DNA from: Candidatus Nitrospira neomarina
GTDB lineage: Bacteria; Nitrospirota; Nitrospiria; Nitrospirales; UBA8639
Assembly: GCF_032051675.1 (NCBI RefSeq)
Contig: NZ_CP116968.1
Coordinates: 992,001 to 1,056,000 of the forward strand
Reading direction: 5' to 3'
Length of the DNA stretch: 64,000 nucleotides
Shown here: piece by piece, positions 28,409 through 37,074 of the stretch
Layout: each line of letters opens with the position of its first letter
Position numbering within the stretch: position 1 is the first letter of the stretch
Made by a program: the position numbers and the translations under genes
The notes under the pieces: model-generated
Databases searched by the model: none
What the model saw: only the letters and a program-made list of their open reading frames with translations
Told to the model about the DNA's origin: nothing

Positions 28409-28638
28409 AGCTTTTCCTACTGGTAAATGCCTTTCCCCTAGTCGAACCGTGAGTTTGACTTTTTGTAAATTCCCTTCTGAATAGGTCTTCCAGTCTTTCT
28501 TCCGGGATTTCCCCGGGTCCCAATCAATTCCTGAGAACTCAATTTGTAAAAGTTCTATGTATGTGTTGAGGTATGGCATCGAGTCCTTCTTGATGAGGAG
28601 ATGTTTTGGGCCGGCTTTCCCGGGTTTTTTCCTCGGAA

Positions 28639-28667
28639 TTGACAATCATTTGTCGATGTGTTATTTG
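28639..28667 (+). promoter_or_regulatory. Predicted sigma-70-type promoter of the Fur/Zur-family gene
   Basis: A perfect -35 TTGACA (28639-28644), a 17-bp spacer, and a -10 TATTTG (28662-28667). The -10 box overlaps the first TTGCAAT copy, so a protein bound there would block RNA polymerase: an autoregulatory arrangement. Confidence 0.6.
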
Positions 28668-28682
28668 CAATAAACTTGCAAT
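28665..28682 (+). promoter_or_regulatory. Candidate Zur/Fur-family operator (TTGCAAT direct repeat)
   Basis: TTGCAAT occurs at 28665-28671 and 28676-28682, with the same 11-bp period and the same four-base spacer length as the repeat upstream of the TonB receptor cluster (19841-19858). Placement over the -10 box of the regulator's own gene supports autoregulation. Which metal controls it is inferred, not shown. Confidence 0.65.
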
Positions 28683-28711
28683 AAGGAATCAAAAAGTCAG
28701 GCTTACATCTC

Positions 28712-29140
28712 GTGTTGAAATTAGAACCTAGCATCAAAAAAGACCTGCGAGCTACAGGGCGACGCATGACCCGTACTCGCCAAGCCGTCCTGGCATTACT
28801 GCAAAAGACTCGCCAACCAATAAGTGCCACGGAAATTTTTGAACAATTGCACCAGGAAAAAGTGGCGATTGATCTAGTGACCGTGTACCGAACCTTGCAT
28901 GTACTGAAAGATTTAGGTCTGGTTCTCCAATTGGACCTTCACCAGGAAGGTCTCGCCAGATATGAACTGAAAGAGGGGCGGGAACATCACCATCATATTC
29001 GTTGCCAGATCTGTGGTCAGATCGAGGATTTGTTGTTATGCCCGTTAAAAAAAGTCACAAAATTAATTGAACAACGGACCCAATTTGTCGTGGATGATCA
29101 TACATTGGAATTCACGGGATTGTGTCCACAATGCCAATAA
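28712..29140 (+). CDS. zur: Fur-family metal-responsive repressor, probably Zur
   Basis: The 142-residue product has the Fur winged helix (RMTRTRQAVLALLQ, then SATEIFEQLHQEKVAIDLVTVYRTLHVLKDLGLV) and dimerisation domain. Structural zinc Cys pairs are CQIC and CPQC, and the metal-sensing loop is EHHHHIRCQIC. The start is a GTG. Zur rather than Fur is proposed because the gene lies one base upstream of a MerC-like gene and shares an operator with a His-rich protein/TonB receptor cluster; the sequence alone does not separate Zur from Fur. Autoregulation is suggested by the operator over its promoter. Confidence 0.82.
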   Translation: MLKLEPSIKKDLRATGRRMTRTRQAVLALLQKTRQPISATEIFEQLHQEKVAIDLVTVYRTLHVLKDLGLVLQLDLHQEGLARYELKEGREHHHHIRCQICGQIEDLLLCPLKKVTKLIEQRTQFVVDDHTLEFTGLCPQCQ

Positions 29141-29141
29141 A

Positions 29142-29627
29142 ATGATTAAAACTCTTGGACCGAGGCTTTCAAAAGCCGGCTCTATCGCTTCTCTGGTATG
29201 TGCTGTGCACTGTGCGGTGACGCCTTTGGCATTGCTTGCCCTTCCCGTCATAGCTGCACATTCCTCGGATGGTCTTGATGGAATAATAGGAGCCTTTTGG
29301 GCCGATACTACTGAATGGATGTTTTTGGGAGTGATAGCCTTATTGGCAGGCTTTGGATTGTTAGCGACCTATCCTAGGCATCGAGATAGCCGTCCTGCTC
29401 TTTTGACTGCTTGCGGAATTGTGGTGTTAATGGCCGCTCATCTCCTGATCGAATCAGGCGGTGGGTTAGAGATAGTTCTTGATGTAACTGGAGCCTCTAT
29501 GATCGCACTGGCTGGATTTTGGAATCGCCGGTTATGTCACCATTTAGGCTGCCATACTCATGAGCACACGCATGAAACCAGCGGTTCTAAGATTCAGCCC
29601 CTTCCTGATTTATCCTCCAATTCTTAG
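29142..29627 (+). CDS. MerC-domain membrane protein with His-rich tail
   Basis: The 161-residue product has four hydrophobic segments and the MerC motif SLVCAVHCAVTPLALLALP (CX2HC) in the first. MerC proteins carry mercury, but chromosomal relatives sit in zinc regulons. The C-terminal tail is His/Cys-rich (RRLCHHLGCHTHEHTHE), suited to binding zinc or another soft metal. It starts one base after the regulator's stop, so the two are translationally coupled. A role in zinc movement under Zur is inference from position. Confidence 0.8.
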   Translation: MIKTLGPRLSKAGSIASLVCAVHCAVTPLALLALPVIAAHSSDGLDGIIGAFWADTTEWMFLGVIALLAGFGLLATYPRHRDSRPALLTACGIVVLMAAHLLIESGGGLEIVLDVTGASMIALAGFWNRRLCHHLGCHTHEHTHETSGSKIQPLPDLSSNS

Positions 29628-29847
29628 GGTTCCATACCTTTAGCTTGGCTACCGCAGGCTTCATCTAATGAAATTTTCTTTATTAATTCCCCGGAATCAC
29701 GGTGTTTCTTTTTTATACCGAACCGAGGCCTATGGGGGTATGTTAGGGTTGGATTGAAACGCCCGTTAATAAAATAAGGGCAGGTGTCATGAGTAACTAA
29801 GAGGAATCATGAAGATTCTCGATACTCGTCAAGGAACATTAAATTGG

Positions 29848-30924
29848 TTATGAAGTCAAAATCTTACTTTTAGCCGACTTATCCAAGGCTTCCCCCAAAT
29901 CATCAAGAAGTTGTTCTGTCTCTTCCCATCCGATGCAGGCATCTGTAATTGATATTCCCCATTCCAAGGGTTTCCCTGCTTCCCATTTTTGATTGCCCGG
30001 CTTCAGATTACTCTCAATTAACAAGCCCATGATGGAGAGTTGGCCCTTGGTGAATTGCTTGATAACAGATTGAGCCACGGGAACCTGACGCGTATGGTCT
30101 TTCTCTGAATTGCCATGAGAGCAATCAACCATTACCGGACGACGGATCCCTTCATTCGTTAAGCAACGCACGGCCTCAGAGATATCTTCCGGATTATAAT
30201 TGACTCGTCCACCGCCTCCACGAAGAACAAGGTGTCGGTCCGGATTGCCATTTGTTTTGATTATTGAGGTGAGGCCGTCTGCGTTCACTCCAATGAAACT
30301 TTGAGGATGTCGGGCTGCAATCATGGCATTGAGTGCGACTTGGAGTCCCCCATCCGTACCATTTTTAAGCCCAACGGGCATGGATAGGCCACTGGCCATT
30401 TCTCTATGGGTTTGGCTTTCGGTGGTGCGGGCGCCAATAGCCGCCCAACTAATTAAGTCGGAAATATACTGGGGCGTGACAGGATCCAGAAATTCCGTAG
30501 CGCATGGCAATCCTAGATTATTGATCCGGAGTAGAATAGAACGGGCCAGTTCAAATCCTCCCCCGATTTCGCAAGAGCCATCCAAATGGGGGTCGTTGAT
30601 AAGTCCTTTCCAACCCACCGTTGTGCGGGGCTTTTCAAAATAGGTTCGAAGGACAATCAGGGCATGCTCCTGGATGCGGTCAGCGACCAGTTTGAGGCGT
30701 TCAGCATAGAGAATGGCCGCTTCCGGGTCGTGTATCGAACATGGCCCAATTATAACTAACAGGCGATGTGAGTCTCGTCCATGAAGTATATCTCGAATGG
30801 CTTGCCGAGATTGGAGGACCATCTGTCCGGTTTTTTCGGGCAAGGGGAGGGAACTCTGCATCTGTTTTGGGGTAGGAAGTGGGGTAATATCGATAATGTT
30901 TCGGTTATTAATGGGTTCGGCCAT
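29848..30924 (-). CDS. aroG: 3-deoxy-7-phosphoheptulonate synthase (class I DAHP synthase)
   Basis: The 358-residue product matches AroG/AroF/AroH in length and motifs: LLVIIGPCSIHDPEAA, LRTYFEKPRTTVGWKGLINDP, RTTESQTHREMASGLSMPVGLKNGTDG, and GNPDRHLVLRGGG, and the C-terminal CIGWEETEQLLDDLGEAL. It joins phosphoenolpyruvate and erythrose 4-phosphate, the first step of aromatic amino acid synthesis. Feedback specificity (Phe, Tyr or Trp) cannot be read with certainty here. AGGA lies eight bases before the ATG. It is a single gene. Confidence 0.95.
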   Translation of the reverse strand: MAEPINNRNIIDITPLPTPKQMQSSLPLPEKTGQMVLQSRQAIRDILHGRDSHRLLVIIGPCSIHDPEAAILYAERLKLVADRIQEHALIVLRTYFEKPRTTVGWKGLINDPHLDGSCEIGGGFELARSILLRINNLGLPCATEFLDPVTPQYISDLISWAAIGARTTESQTHREMASGLSMPVGLKNGTDGGLQVALNAMIAARHPQSFIGVNADGLTSIIKTNGNPDRHLVLRGGGGRVNYNPEDISEAVRCLTNEGIRRPVMVDCSHGNSEKDHTRQVPVAQSVIKQFTKGQLSIMGLLIESNLKPGNQKWEAGKPLEWGISITDACIGWEETEQLLDDLGEALDKSAKSKILTS

Positions 30925-31212
30925 GCGAGACGTCCTGGGTAAAATGAGAGAAGATCTGGAATTGCAGAATTTAATACCGTAACCAAATTATGCGGGAATT
31001 AACAACAGTGTAATAAGAAACCCTCTATAGAGGCAACTGTCAACGGCAAACTGTAATATGTCAGATAGAACAGGATTGTTGAGATTGGCTAGTAATCCAT
31101 TCAAAAAGGTTGAGATGTGAGGCAGGCGAAAGAAACTTCCTGGCAATTAAATGGGAGGTAAATGGGAACGGGATTGTGAGAGGACAATGAGGGGGCTAGG
31201 CGTCAAAACCCG

Positions 31213-31872
31213 TCAAGCTGTGGTGTTAATCAAATTGGCTTGTTGAGAAGTATACCATCCCATGACATCCTGATTGGCGGGGTCTTGAGTTGAGGTAAAT
31301 GAAAATTTGGTGCCAATGACGAGATCCGTCGTGGGGTCAACCCACTCAATCGTTCCAGAAAATTTGGAAAAGTGGCTGTATCCTGGTAAACGACAACTAA
31401 TGTGGAGATGTGATGAGGAGACGAGTGGCCATGAAGAAGGGGCGACGCGAAATTGGCAACCCGTCGGGGAAAGATTGCTGAGCTGAACAGGGAGCACAGC
31501 AAGGATTTTCCCCTTGTCACTAAGGGGTCGAACGGCTCCAGTCATATTAACCGTCAAACGAGGAAATGAGCGAGGGTGTTGACGTGAAACATTTGGTGGG
31601 GCAGCTAATCGAATCGTCGGGGGCTGTGTGAGAATTTCTTGGATAACTGTTTCAAATTCATAAATGTCTTCATCAATACATGAACGACCTTTACAGGGAA
31701 TCCCGCATTTGAGATTGCTGAGGGCCGGATCTTTAGGGAGTGCACAGAGGAGGGAATGATCGGCTCCCAGTCCCAATAAATATGTCTGGATTAACAATTT
31801 CTCAGGTGTGGAGGGAAAGGTTAACCAAATGGAGTTTGAGCCTAAGGCAAGGTGCGGAGATGGCGAATTCAT
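31213..31872 (-). CDS. PilZ-domain protein (putative c-di-GMP effector)
   Basis: 219 residues in two parts: an N-terminal YcgR-like region, then a PilZ domain with QHPRSFPRL (RxxxR type) at the domain start and LSNLSPTGCQF (the [D/N]xSxxG motif) about 45 residues later. Together these form the c-di-GMP pocket. Likely a regulator of motility or surface behaviour; it sits 0.2 kb upstream of a FlgM gene on the same strand. The N-terminal part has two Cys-containing stretches (LKCGIPCKGRSC) of unknown role. Confidence 0.8.
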   Translation of the reverse strand: MNSPSPHLALGSNSIWLTFPSTPEKLLIQTYLLGLGADHSLLCALPKDPALSNLKCGIPCKGRSCIDEDIYEFETVIQEILTQPPTIRLAAPPNVSRQHPRSFPRLTVNMTGAVRPLSDKGKILAVLPVQLSNLSPTGCQFRVAPSSWPLVSSSHLHISCRLPGYSHFSKFSGTIEWVDPTTDLVIGTKFSFTSTQDPANQDVMGWYTSQQANLINTTA

Positions 31873-32090
31873 GATCCCCTTTTCGGTTGTGTGAGGCCAT
31901 GTTACAAGGCTAATTTCAGACCGGCAAGATGAGAAGGAGAGAACAGAAAAAGACTGACCTTAATATACAAGAACAGGTTAAAAAATCTAGAATGTTTATT
32001 GATGGCTTGTTGCCCATGCGAGGGTCGACATTCCATCGGCTTGGAAGGGCAGTAAGGGAAAGACTCTGTTGTTAGGCAGTCCTGAAATTA

Positions 32091-32510
32091 TTATGTGGTT
32101 GGCGGTCGGGTTTCCTTTGGGTGAGGATGAAGTTCTTTAAGGAGTGAATTCGCTAATTTTTCAGCAGAAATGCCATAGTTCTGTGAGTCAATGGCTTTTT
32201 GGAAATGTGCGATTTTATCTTGTCGAACATCCGGAACCCGAGACATTTGTTCGAGGTAGAAAGAAACCTCTCGGCCAGGAGTGGAAAGGGATATTTTGTC
32301 ATCTTTGGGAGAGTCTGGAGCTAAAGCGGAAACCTCGTGGCTAACATCGGGAGAGGACAAGGCCGTTTCCTTAGGAGGAAACGATGAGGAATCTCCTGGT
32401 GGTGTTGGTGGGGTGGAGGAACGTTGGTTCATTGGTTCATTGGTTGTTAAAGGATACCCCAGGGTGAGATGAAATTCTAAATAAATATGAATAGAAGAAT
32501 CAAATGGCAT
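32091..32510 (-). CDS. flgM: FlgM-like anti-sigma-28 factor
   Basis: The C-terminal half fits the FlgM domain: SFYLEQMSRVPDVRQDKIAHFQKAIDSQNYGISAEKLANSLLKEL, in which the RxxKIxxxxxAIxxxxYxIxxxxLAxxLL pattern binds FliA. The N-terminus is a long disordered Ser/Pro-rich stretch. The chosen ATG at 32510 follows AGAGGG; an ATG at 32432 gives the ~110-residue FlgM size and lies in an ATTGGTTC tandem repeat, so the true start is uncertain. No flagellar genes are in the window. It is divergent from the reductase-like gene. Confidence 0.7.
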   Translation of the reverse strand: MPFDSSIHIYLEFHLTLGYPLTTNEPMNQRSSTPPTPPGDSSSFPPKETALSSPDVSHEVSALAPDSPKDDKISLSTPGREVSFYLEQMSRVPDVRQDKIAHFQKAIDSQNYGISAEKLANSLLKELHPHPKETRPPTT

Positions 32511-32593
32511 CGTCGTCCCTCTTGGCCGTCTAATTCTTCCGATGAAATCCCTCGTCACCTTGTGAGTGGTTCTCATAAAGAATTGAGATAATA

Positions 32594-33493
32594 ATGGAAC
32601 ATGTTGTCGGCGCACGTATTCATCAGTTACGGACCATAGATCCAGGAGAAATCCGGTTGATCCAGTTAGCACTGCCTGAGGAGGTTGAAATAGCCGGAAA
32701 ACGATATGCCCTCCGAGATACCATGCGTCCAGGTACAGCCTTTCTCGCAAAACCATGGGGAGACCGGACGGGCAAATATCGAAGACGAATGTATACCCGG
32801 TCAAATGCCTCTTTCAACGAGCCACGATTATTGGAAACGTTCATCAATTATACCCATCTCGACCAGTCTGATACCTCCAGTTGGTGGCAATCGGAAATGG
32901 CAACCGAATGGTTTGAGAACGGAAAAACTGTAGAAGTTCGTCTTCAATTGGATGAAGAGACGGGGGGCGTGTTGGTATATGAAAATACCAAGGTATGTAA
33001 GGCTACGAATCTTCGCCTGGAAGACGATGGGATATGGGAGGGAATGCGAATGGTCTGTGTGGCCTTCGGCACGGGTATTACGCCATTCTTATCGTATGCC
33101 CGATATTTAAAAGCCAAAAATTTTGGTCGAAATGGAGGGAGAGTTGGAGCCCACCTGACGCTGGTGGCTAGTGTGCGCCATGAGGGGCAGTTAATGCTTC
33201 ATGAGGAAATGGTCGCTCTTGAGCAACAATTTCCCGAACATTTTCGATATCAACCAGTGTTAACTCGATCCTGGCCGATTACCTGGGGATATCCGAAAGG
33301 TCGAATCCAGCGAGTGGTTCACTCCGTGTCCGGAAACGAACAAATCGACATTTCACCGTTTCAAACTATTGTGCCGAATTTAGCCCAATCGCATTTACGG
33401 ATATGTGGGAGCGTCACGGCCTGCCGGCAACTCACTCTTGGACTTGAACAAGGCGGGTTGGTTCCGATTACGTTGCGCACGGAGTCCTGGTAG
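32594..33493 (+). CDS. Ferredoxin-NADP reductase-like flavoprotein
   Basis: 299 residues. The N-terminal flavin domain contains KYRRRMYTRSNAS, matching the RxYS flavin motif, and the C-terminal nucleotide-binding half has VCVAFGTGITPFLSYARYL, LTLVASVRHEGQLMLHEEM, and HLRICGSVTACRQLTLGL, the usual GTGxxPF and CGxxxM-type motifs. It probably moves electrons between NAD(P)H and a carrier; the flavin loop carries a longer insertion than in typical members. The partner is unknown. It is divergent from flgM, with an 83-bp gap. Confidence 0.75.
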   Translation: MEHVVGARIHQLRTIDPGEIRLIQLALPEEVEIAGKRYALRDTMRPGTAFLAKPWGDRTGKYRRRMYTRSNASFNEPRLLETFINYTHLDQSDTSSWWQSEMATEWFENGKTVEVRLQLDEETGGVLVYENTKVCKATNLRLEDDGIWEGMRMVCVAFGTGITPFLSYARYLKAKNFGRNGGRVGAHLTLVASVRHEGQLMLHEEMVALEQQFPEHFRYQPVLTRSWPITWGYPKGRIQRVVHSVSGNEQIDISPFQTIVPNLAQSHLRICGSVTACRQLTLGLEQGGLVPITLRTESW

Positions 33494-33538
33494 AAAAAAT
33501 CCATGCTGAAAGGCAGAGGAATTTGTTGTGGATGATTC

Positions 33539-33823
33539 CTATTCCCCTGCGGGCCGTGTAATGGAATCTGGAATCGTGACATTGGGACGACGTAATAAGC
33601 GGATTACGGGGCGACCAAGGAAGGTGTAATGTCCACAAATCAGACAGTGCAAGCTGAGTGTGACAAGAAGTTCCTGCTCCAACTGTTCTAAGTGTACTGT
33701 TCGCGATCCACATCGAGAACAACGAGGATACTTGTCGGTGGAGACCTTTTGGGTCACGGTCTTTTTGGGAGAGGACTTGCGGGCCCTGCCGTTTGGTTGG
33801 TCCGGCCGTGCTGACTTTTTCAT
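33539..33823 (-). CDS. Zinc-ribbon hypothetical protein, 94 aa
   Basis: A very basic Lys/Arg/Pro-rich tail (KKSARPDQPNGRARKSSPKKT) precedes a zinc ribbon with CSRCGS and, 20 residues on, CLICGH. This suggests nucleic-acid or ribosome binding, but the family is not known to me. The ATG at 33823 has AAGGA eight bases upstream and is preferred to a start 36 bp earlier. Confidence 0.6.
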   Translation of the reverse strand: MKKSARPDQPNGRARKSSPKKTVTQKVSTDKYPRCSRCGSRTVHLEQLEQELLVTLSLHCLICGHYTFLGRPVIRLLRRPNVTIPDSITRPAGE

Positions 33824-34020
33824 GAATGAATCCTTGGTCAAGGTAATAGAAGAACTCATCTGGTTATAACCAATTCCTGTGCCAAAATTTTAGTTTAAAA
33901 AGTGACAGGAAAGTCCAAAAACGACCTAGAAATAGGAGGAAGAAGGCTGACACTGGGTAAAATTTACCCGAGGAACAGGGTCAAAAATGCTGAGCTGGAG
34001 CGCTGTTGGCGGGCTAAAGA

Positions 34021-34491
34021 TTATTGACTGGGAATGGGAGCCGAAGGGCGAGAGAGGATGGCCTCAGAACGAAGGCGGAGATTGGCGGCTTCCGATGGTC
34101 GATTAGCTGCTTGCATCATTCGAGCATATCGTTGAAGAATGGCAGCCACGTCTGGATGATTTGGGCCATTCGCGGTTTCCTTTAATTTGAGGGCCCGTTC
34201 ATATTGCGCAGCGGATTTGTCATATTCTTTCCGATCTTCGTAATAGGTGGCCAAACTATATAGACTACTTAAGAGCAGGGGGTTTCCCGGTCCTAACCCT
34301 TCAGCATGTTTAACTGTGGCCAATAACTGGTTTTCTAACGCAGGGGTGGTTGCCTCTCCGGTTGTTGCCGGCAGCGAGGACCTAGAAGAAGGCGAAGAGG
34401 TCCGTGAAGGGGAGGTACATGCGCCGAATAGGCCGATCAAAAGCATGATGGTCCACATCATCCTAAAGATAGATTGTATATTCCGGTTCAT
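34021..34491 (-). CDS. TPR-containing lipoprotein
   Basis: A lipoprotein signal (MMWTIMLLIGLFGACTS, lipobox LFGAC) is followed by a Ser/Thr-rich linker and about two tetratricopeptide repeats (LLLSSLYSLATYYEDRKEYDKSAAQYERALKLKE, then HPDVAAILQRYARMMQAANRPSEA). It probably scaffolds an envelope complex. The ATG at 34491 is preferred because it sits closest to the signal sequence. The gene is single. Confidence 0.75.
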   Translation of the reverse strand: MNRNIQSIFRMMWTIMLLIGLFGACTSPSRTSSPSSRSSLPATTGEATTPALENQLLATVKHAEGLGPGNPLLLSSLYSLATYYEDRKEYDKSAAQYERALKLKETANGPNHPDVAAILQRYARMMQAANRPSEAANLRLRSEAILSRPSAPIPSQ

Positions 34492-34646
34492 AGAACTCCA
34501 CCCTGACAACGCATCTTCAAAAAAGCCCCGGATAAAAAATTAGAAGTGATTCTATGAACTCTGGGCCTGTTTTCGCAAGTGAACTCCCCGGTTTATGATT
34601 TATCAAAAACCAATTCATAATGATTTCTAATGGAGAAGAATACACG

Positions 34647-35735
34647 ATGCCGGTCCTGTGGTGTTCGATTTCGGCCCATGGCTTTGGTCATGCCGCACAA
34701 TTAATGCCAATCTTGAATGAATTAGGTGGGGCGGTTGAGGACCTGCATGTGATTCTACGCAGCCAAGTACCTGCCGATTTCTTTCAACGTCATCTCCGCG
34801 TGAGTTGGGAGCTGCAAGATGTCCAACAAGATGTTGGATGTGTCCAGCGAGGGCCTTTGGATATTGATGTGGAGGAAACATGGGAGGCCTACACCAAATT
34901 TCACACACAGTGGGAGTCCAAGGTTGAGGAAGAAGCTCAGGCCATCCGATTGTCCAAGGCGCGTCTAGTCATTTCCAATATTTCGCCTCTTGCCATAGCT
35001 GGCGCAGCTCAAGCGAAGTGCCCGGTGGTGGGAATTGCCTCACTATCCTGGGATCGGGTGTTAGAGCCATTTGCCCAGGCCGATTCCGTTCTTCATCGTT
35101 CGATTCTCGAAACCATTCGTAACAGTTATGGGTTGGCAGACTCTCTCATCCGACTACATCCGGGTATCGAGATGCCGGCCTTTGGTTCGACAGTTGACGT
35201 AGGACCTTCGGCACCCTTGAGGAAACCGAATGGCTACGATCTGCGAAAAATCTTGGGGGTGGGAGAACATGAATTGATCGTCCTCATTGCCTTTGGGGGT
35301 GTGCCGCTCAACCGTCTTCCGCTTGAGCAAATGTCCGCAATGGCCGGGTTCCACTTTTTAGTAAACGAACTCCCATCTTTGTCTTCTTATGCCTCGGTGC
35401 ATCGTGTCGAAGATCTTGCGATGCCATTTGGAGAAATCAGTCAACAGGCGGATATCATCATGACTAAGCCGGGGTATGGTACCGTAATCGCTGCGGTCCA
35501 GGACAAGACGGCACTGGTCTATGTCCGGCGAAATAATTTTATTGACGAACAGAGTTTAGTGGATTATATCCATCGACACGGACGAGGATTGGAGTTATCC
35601 CGTGATGACTTTGAAACAGGTAATTGGGAACCGACTCTTCGAGCTGTGCTAAACGTAGCGGTTCCGCCTGAGGCACATCCGTCACCGGGCACGGGTGACG
35701 TTGTTCATCAGTTAAAAACATATTTGTCGTGCTAA
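34647..35735 (+). CDS. Glycosyltransferase-like (MurG/GT-B fold) protein
   Basis: About 362 residues. It starts MPVLWCSISAHGFGHAAQLMPIL, the GxGHaxxxxPL loop of GT-B enzymes, and has a C-terminal nucleotide-sugar region with VLIAFGGVPL and IIMTKPGYGTVIAAVQDKTALVYV, resembling the MurG and PelF-type donor site (GYGT, then a hydrophobic run). The acceptor and sugar are unknown. The GGAG 11 bases upstream supports this ATG over one 27 bp earlier. Confidence 0.72.
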   Translation: MPVLWCSISAHGFGHAAQLMPILNELGGAVEDLHVILRSQVPADFFQRHLRVSWELQDVQQDVGCVQRGPLDIDVEETWEAYTKFHTQWESKVEEEAQAIRLSKARLVISNISPLAIAGAAQAKCPVVGIASLSWDRVLEPFAQADSVLHRSILETIRNSYGLADSLIRLHPGIEMPAFGSTVDVGPSAPLRKPNGYDLRKILGVGEHELIVLIAFGGVPLNRLPLEQMSAMAGFHFLVNELPSLSSYASVHRVEDLAMPFGEISQQADIIMTKPGYGTVIAAVQDKTALVYVRRNNFIDEQSLVDYIHRHGRGLELSRDDFETGNWEPTLRAVLNVAVPPEAHPSPGTGDVVHQLKTYLSC

Positions 35736-35758
35736 AGAGAAACGGGCCGGGCATCTTT

Positions 35759-36286
35759 TCAAGCACTATCCGGGATCAGAGAGGGATAGGGAGAGACGGT
35801 AAGGGCCTCAATGGTATTGAAAACACGTGATCCATTCAATTCTCGTTCTTTCCAAAACACTCCGATCACTTCCACGGAAAGATCCAGTGAAATTGACGGG
35901 GAGCCTTGCGTGCGATCGTGTTGACCAAAAACGACAATGGATTGTTCCCCATCGGCCAGACGAAAGACAAAGCGTATGGCTAACTCTAAGTCAGTAAGGT
36001 GCATTTCCGGTTGAGTGACCACTCCACGAACGGCCACGAGTTGTTGATGATAGGAAGCTGGTTGACTGAGCAGCATGGCAATGGAGACAAGTTCGGGCGA
36101 TGTGGTAAAAGTGGAGGAGGGTAGGGGAGACGAGAGTGGCCAGAGCGGCCTGGGTGTGGGTGGTGCCGAGGCAACTCCCTCAAGGGAAGCTTCCAAGGGA
36201 GATAGCGGGTGATGCGTCATGTCCGTTTCAACGAACAAGAGAGCAGCCCATCCTCCAATCAACAGAACTTTTGAAAAAATGGTCAT
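35759..36286 (-). CDS. Secreted or anchored OB-fold-like hypothetical protein
   Basis: 175 residues: a hydrophobic N-terminal segment (SKVLLIGGWAALLFVE), a Pro/Ser linker, and then a beta-rich domain with YHQQLVAVRGVVTQPE, FVFRLADGEQSIVVFG, and DLSVEVIGVFW. The order of strands resembles an OB fold, as in small envelope or cytochrome-maturation proteins, but I cannot name the family. It is convergent with the glycosyltransferase-like gene. Confidence 0.5.
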   Translation of the reverse strand: MTIFSKVLLIGGWAALLFVETDMTHHPLSPLEASLEGVASAPPTPRPLWPLSSPLPSSTFTTSPELVSIAMLLSQPASYHQQLVAVRGVVTQPEMHLTDLELAIRFVFRLADGEQSIVVFGQHDRTQGSPSISLDLSVEVIGVFWKERELNGSRVFNTIEALTVSPYPSLIPDSA

Positions 36287-36396
36287 GAAGGTATGGCTGT
36301 TTTTTTAAAATAGTATTCAGGGCCAAGCTAAGGTAGATATTCGCAAAAGCTGCGCAAAGAACCAGGTAAGAATTTTCTTCTGTAAGGAACAAGTCA

Positions 36397-37074
36397 ATGC
36401 CAATCGTCGATTATTATGCGGTTCTCGGTGTTGTTCTTCAAGCATCGCAAGATGAGATAAAAAAAGCCTATCGCGCATTGGCCCTTCAATATCATCCTGA
36501 CCGCAATCGAGGAAATCGTCAGGCTGAACAAAAAATTCGTGAAGTCAATGCAGCCTATGAAATTTTGGGTGATCCGGATGCCAGAAAAACGTATGATCGA
36601 ATGCGTTTGGGCTATGTCGAGCCGATGGTGCACCGACGGGATGGGTATCCGGAACCTGAGCCGGAAGTATCCATTTCTCCGTCAGTGGTCTTGCAACGAA
36701 TGGAAGAAACCCTTCGAGAGGAATCCCGCAAACAACTGTTTATGGTCTTGATACGCAATACACAAAGAATCAAAGAAGAATTAGGCATTATTCGGGAACG
36801 GGTCATTCATGCTCAGGGGTATGATACCTTTCTGGAAAAAATTGTCATGCAGCGAGGCCAGGAAGTGTTAGATGAATTCGTGTCCGTGGAGCTCAAACAG
36901 CGCCGAGAGCGGCTCGTGGATATAGCCGTGGAGATGGTGTGCTCGGCCGTTCCAGGTTCGTTTCGAGGCCAAGAGCAAATGGATCAGGTTCGACGAAGTT
37001 TAGGACAGGCGTATCAGGAAGGATGGATCCAAGGATATGAGCAAGCGTGTGAACTCCTCTACGAGCGCCGGTAA
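36397..37074 (+). CDS. DnaJ-domain protein
   Basis: The first ~70 residues are a complete J domain: [33 protein letters not shown], with the HPD motif and [17 protein letters not shown]. Hence it should stimulate DnaK. The remaining ~150 residues are helical and charged, with no Gly/Phe or zinc domains, so this is a type III J protein with a client-specific role. AAGGAAC lies nine bases before the ATG. Confidence 0.9.
   Translation: MPIVDYYAVLGVVLQASQDEIKKAYRALALQYHPDRNRGNRQAEQKIREVNAAYEILGDPDARKTYDRMRLGYVEPMVHRRDGYPEPEPEVSISPSVVLQRMEETLREESRKQLFMVLIRNTQRIKEELGIIRERVIHAQGYDTFLEKIVMQRGQEVLDEFVSVELKQRRERLVDIAVEMVCSAVPGSFRGQEQMDQVRRSLGQAYQEGWIQGYEQACELLYERR

Noticed and set aside
32511-32804. 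98-codon N-terminal extension of FlgM
   Set aside because: It runs antisense to the start of the reductase-like gene, has no ribosome-binding site and would make FlgM far too long.
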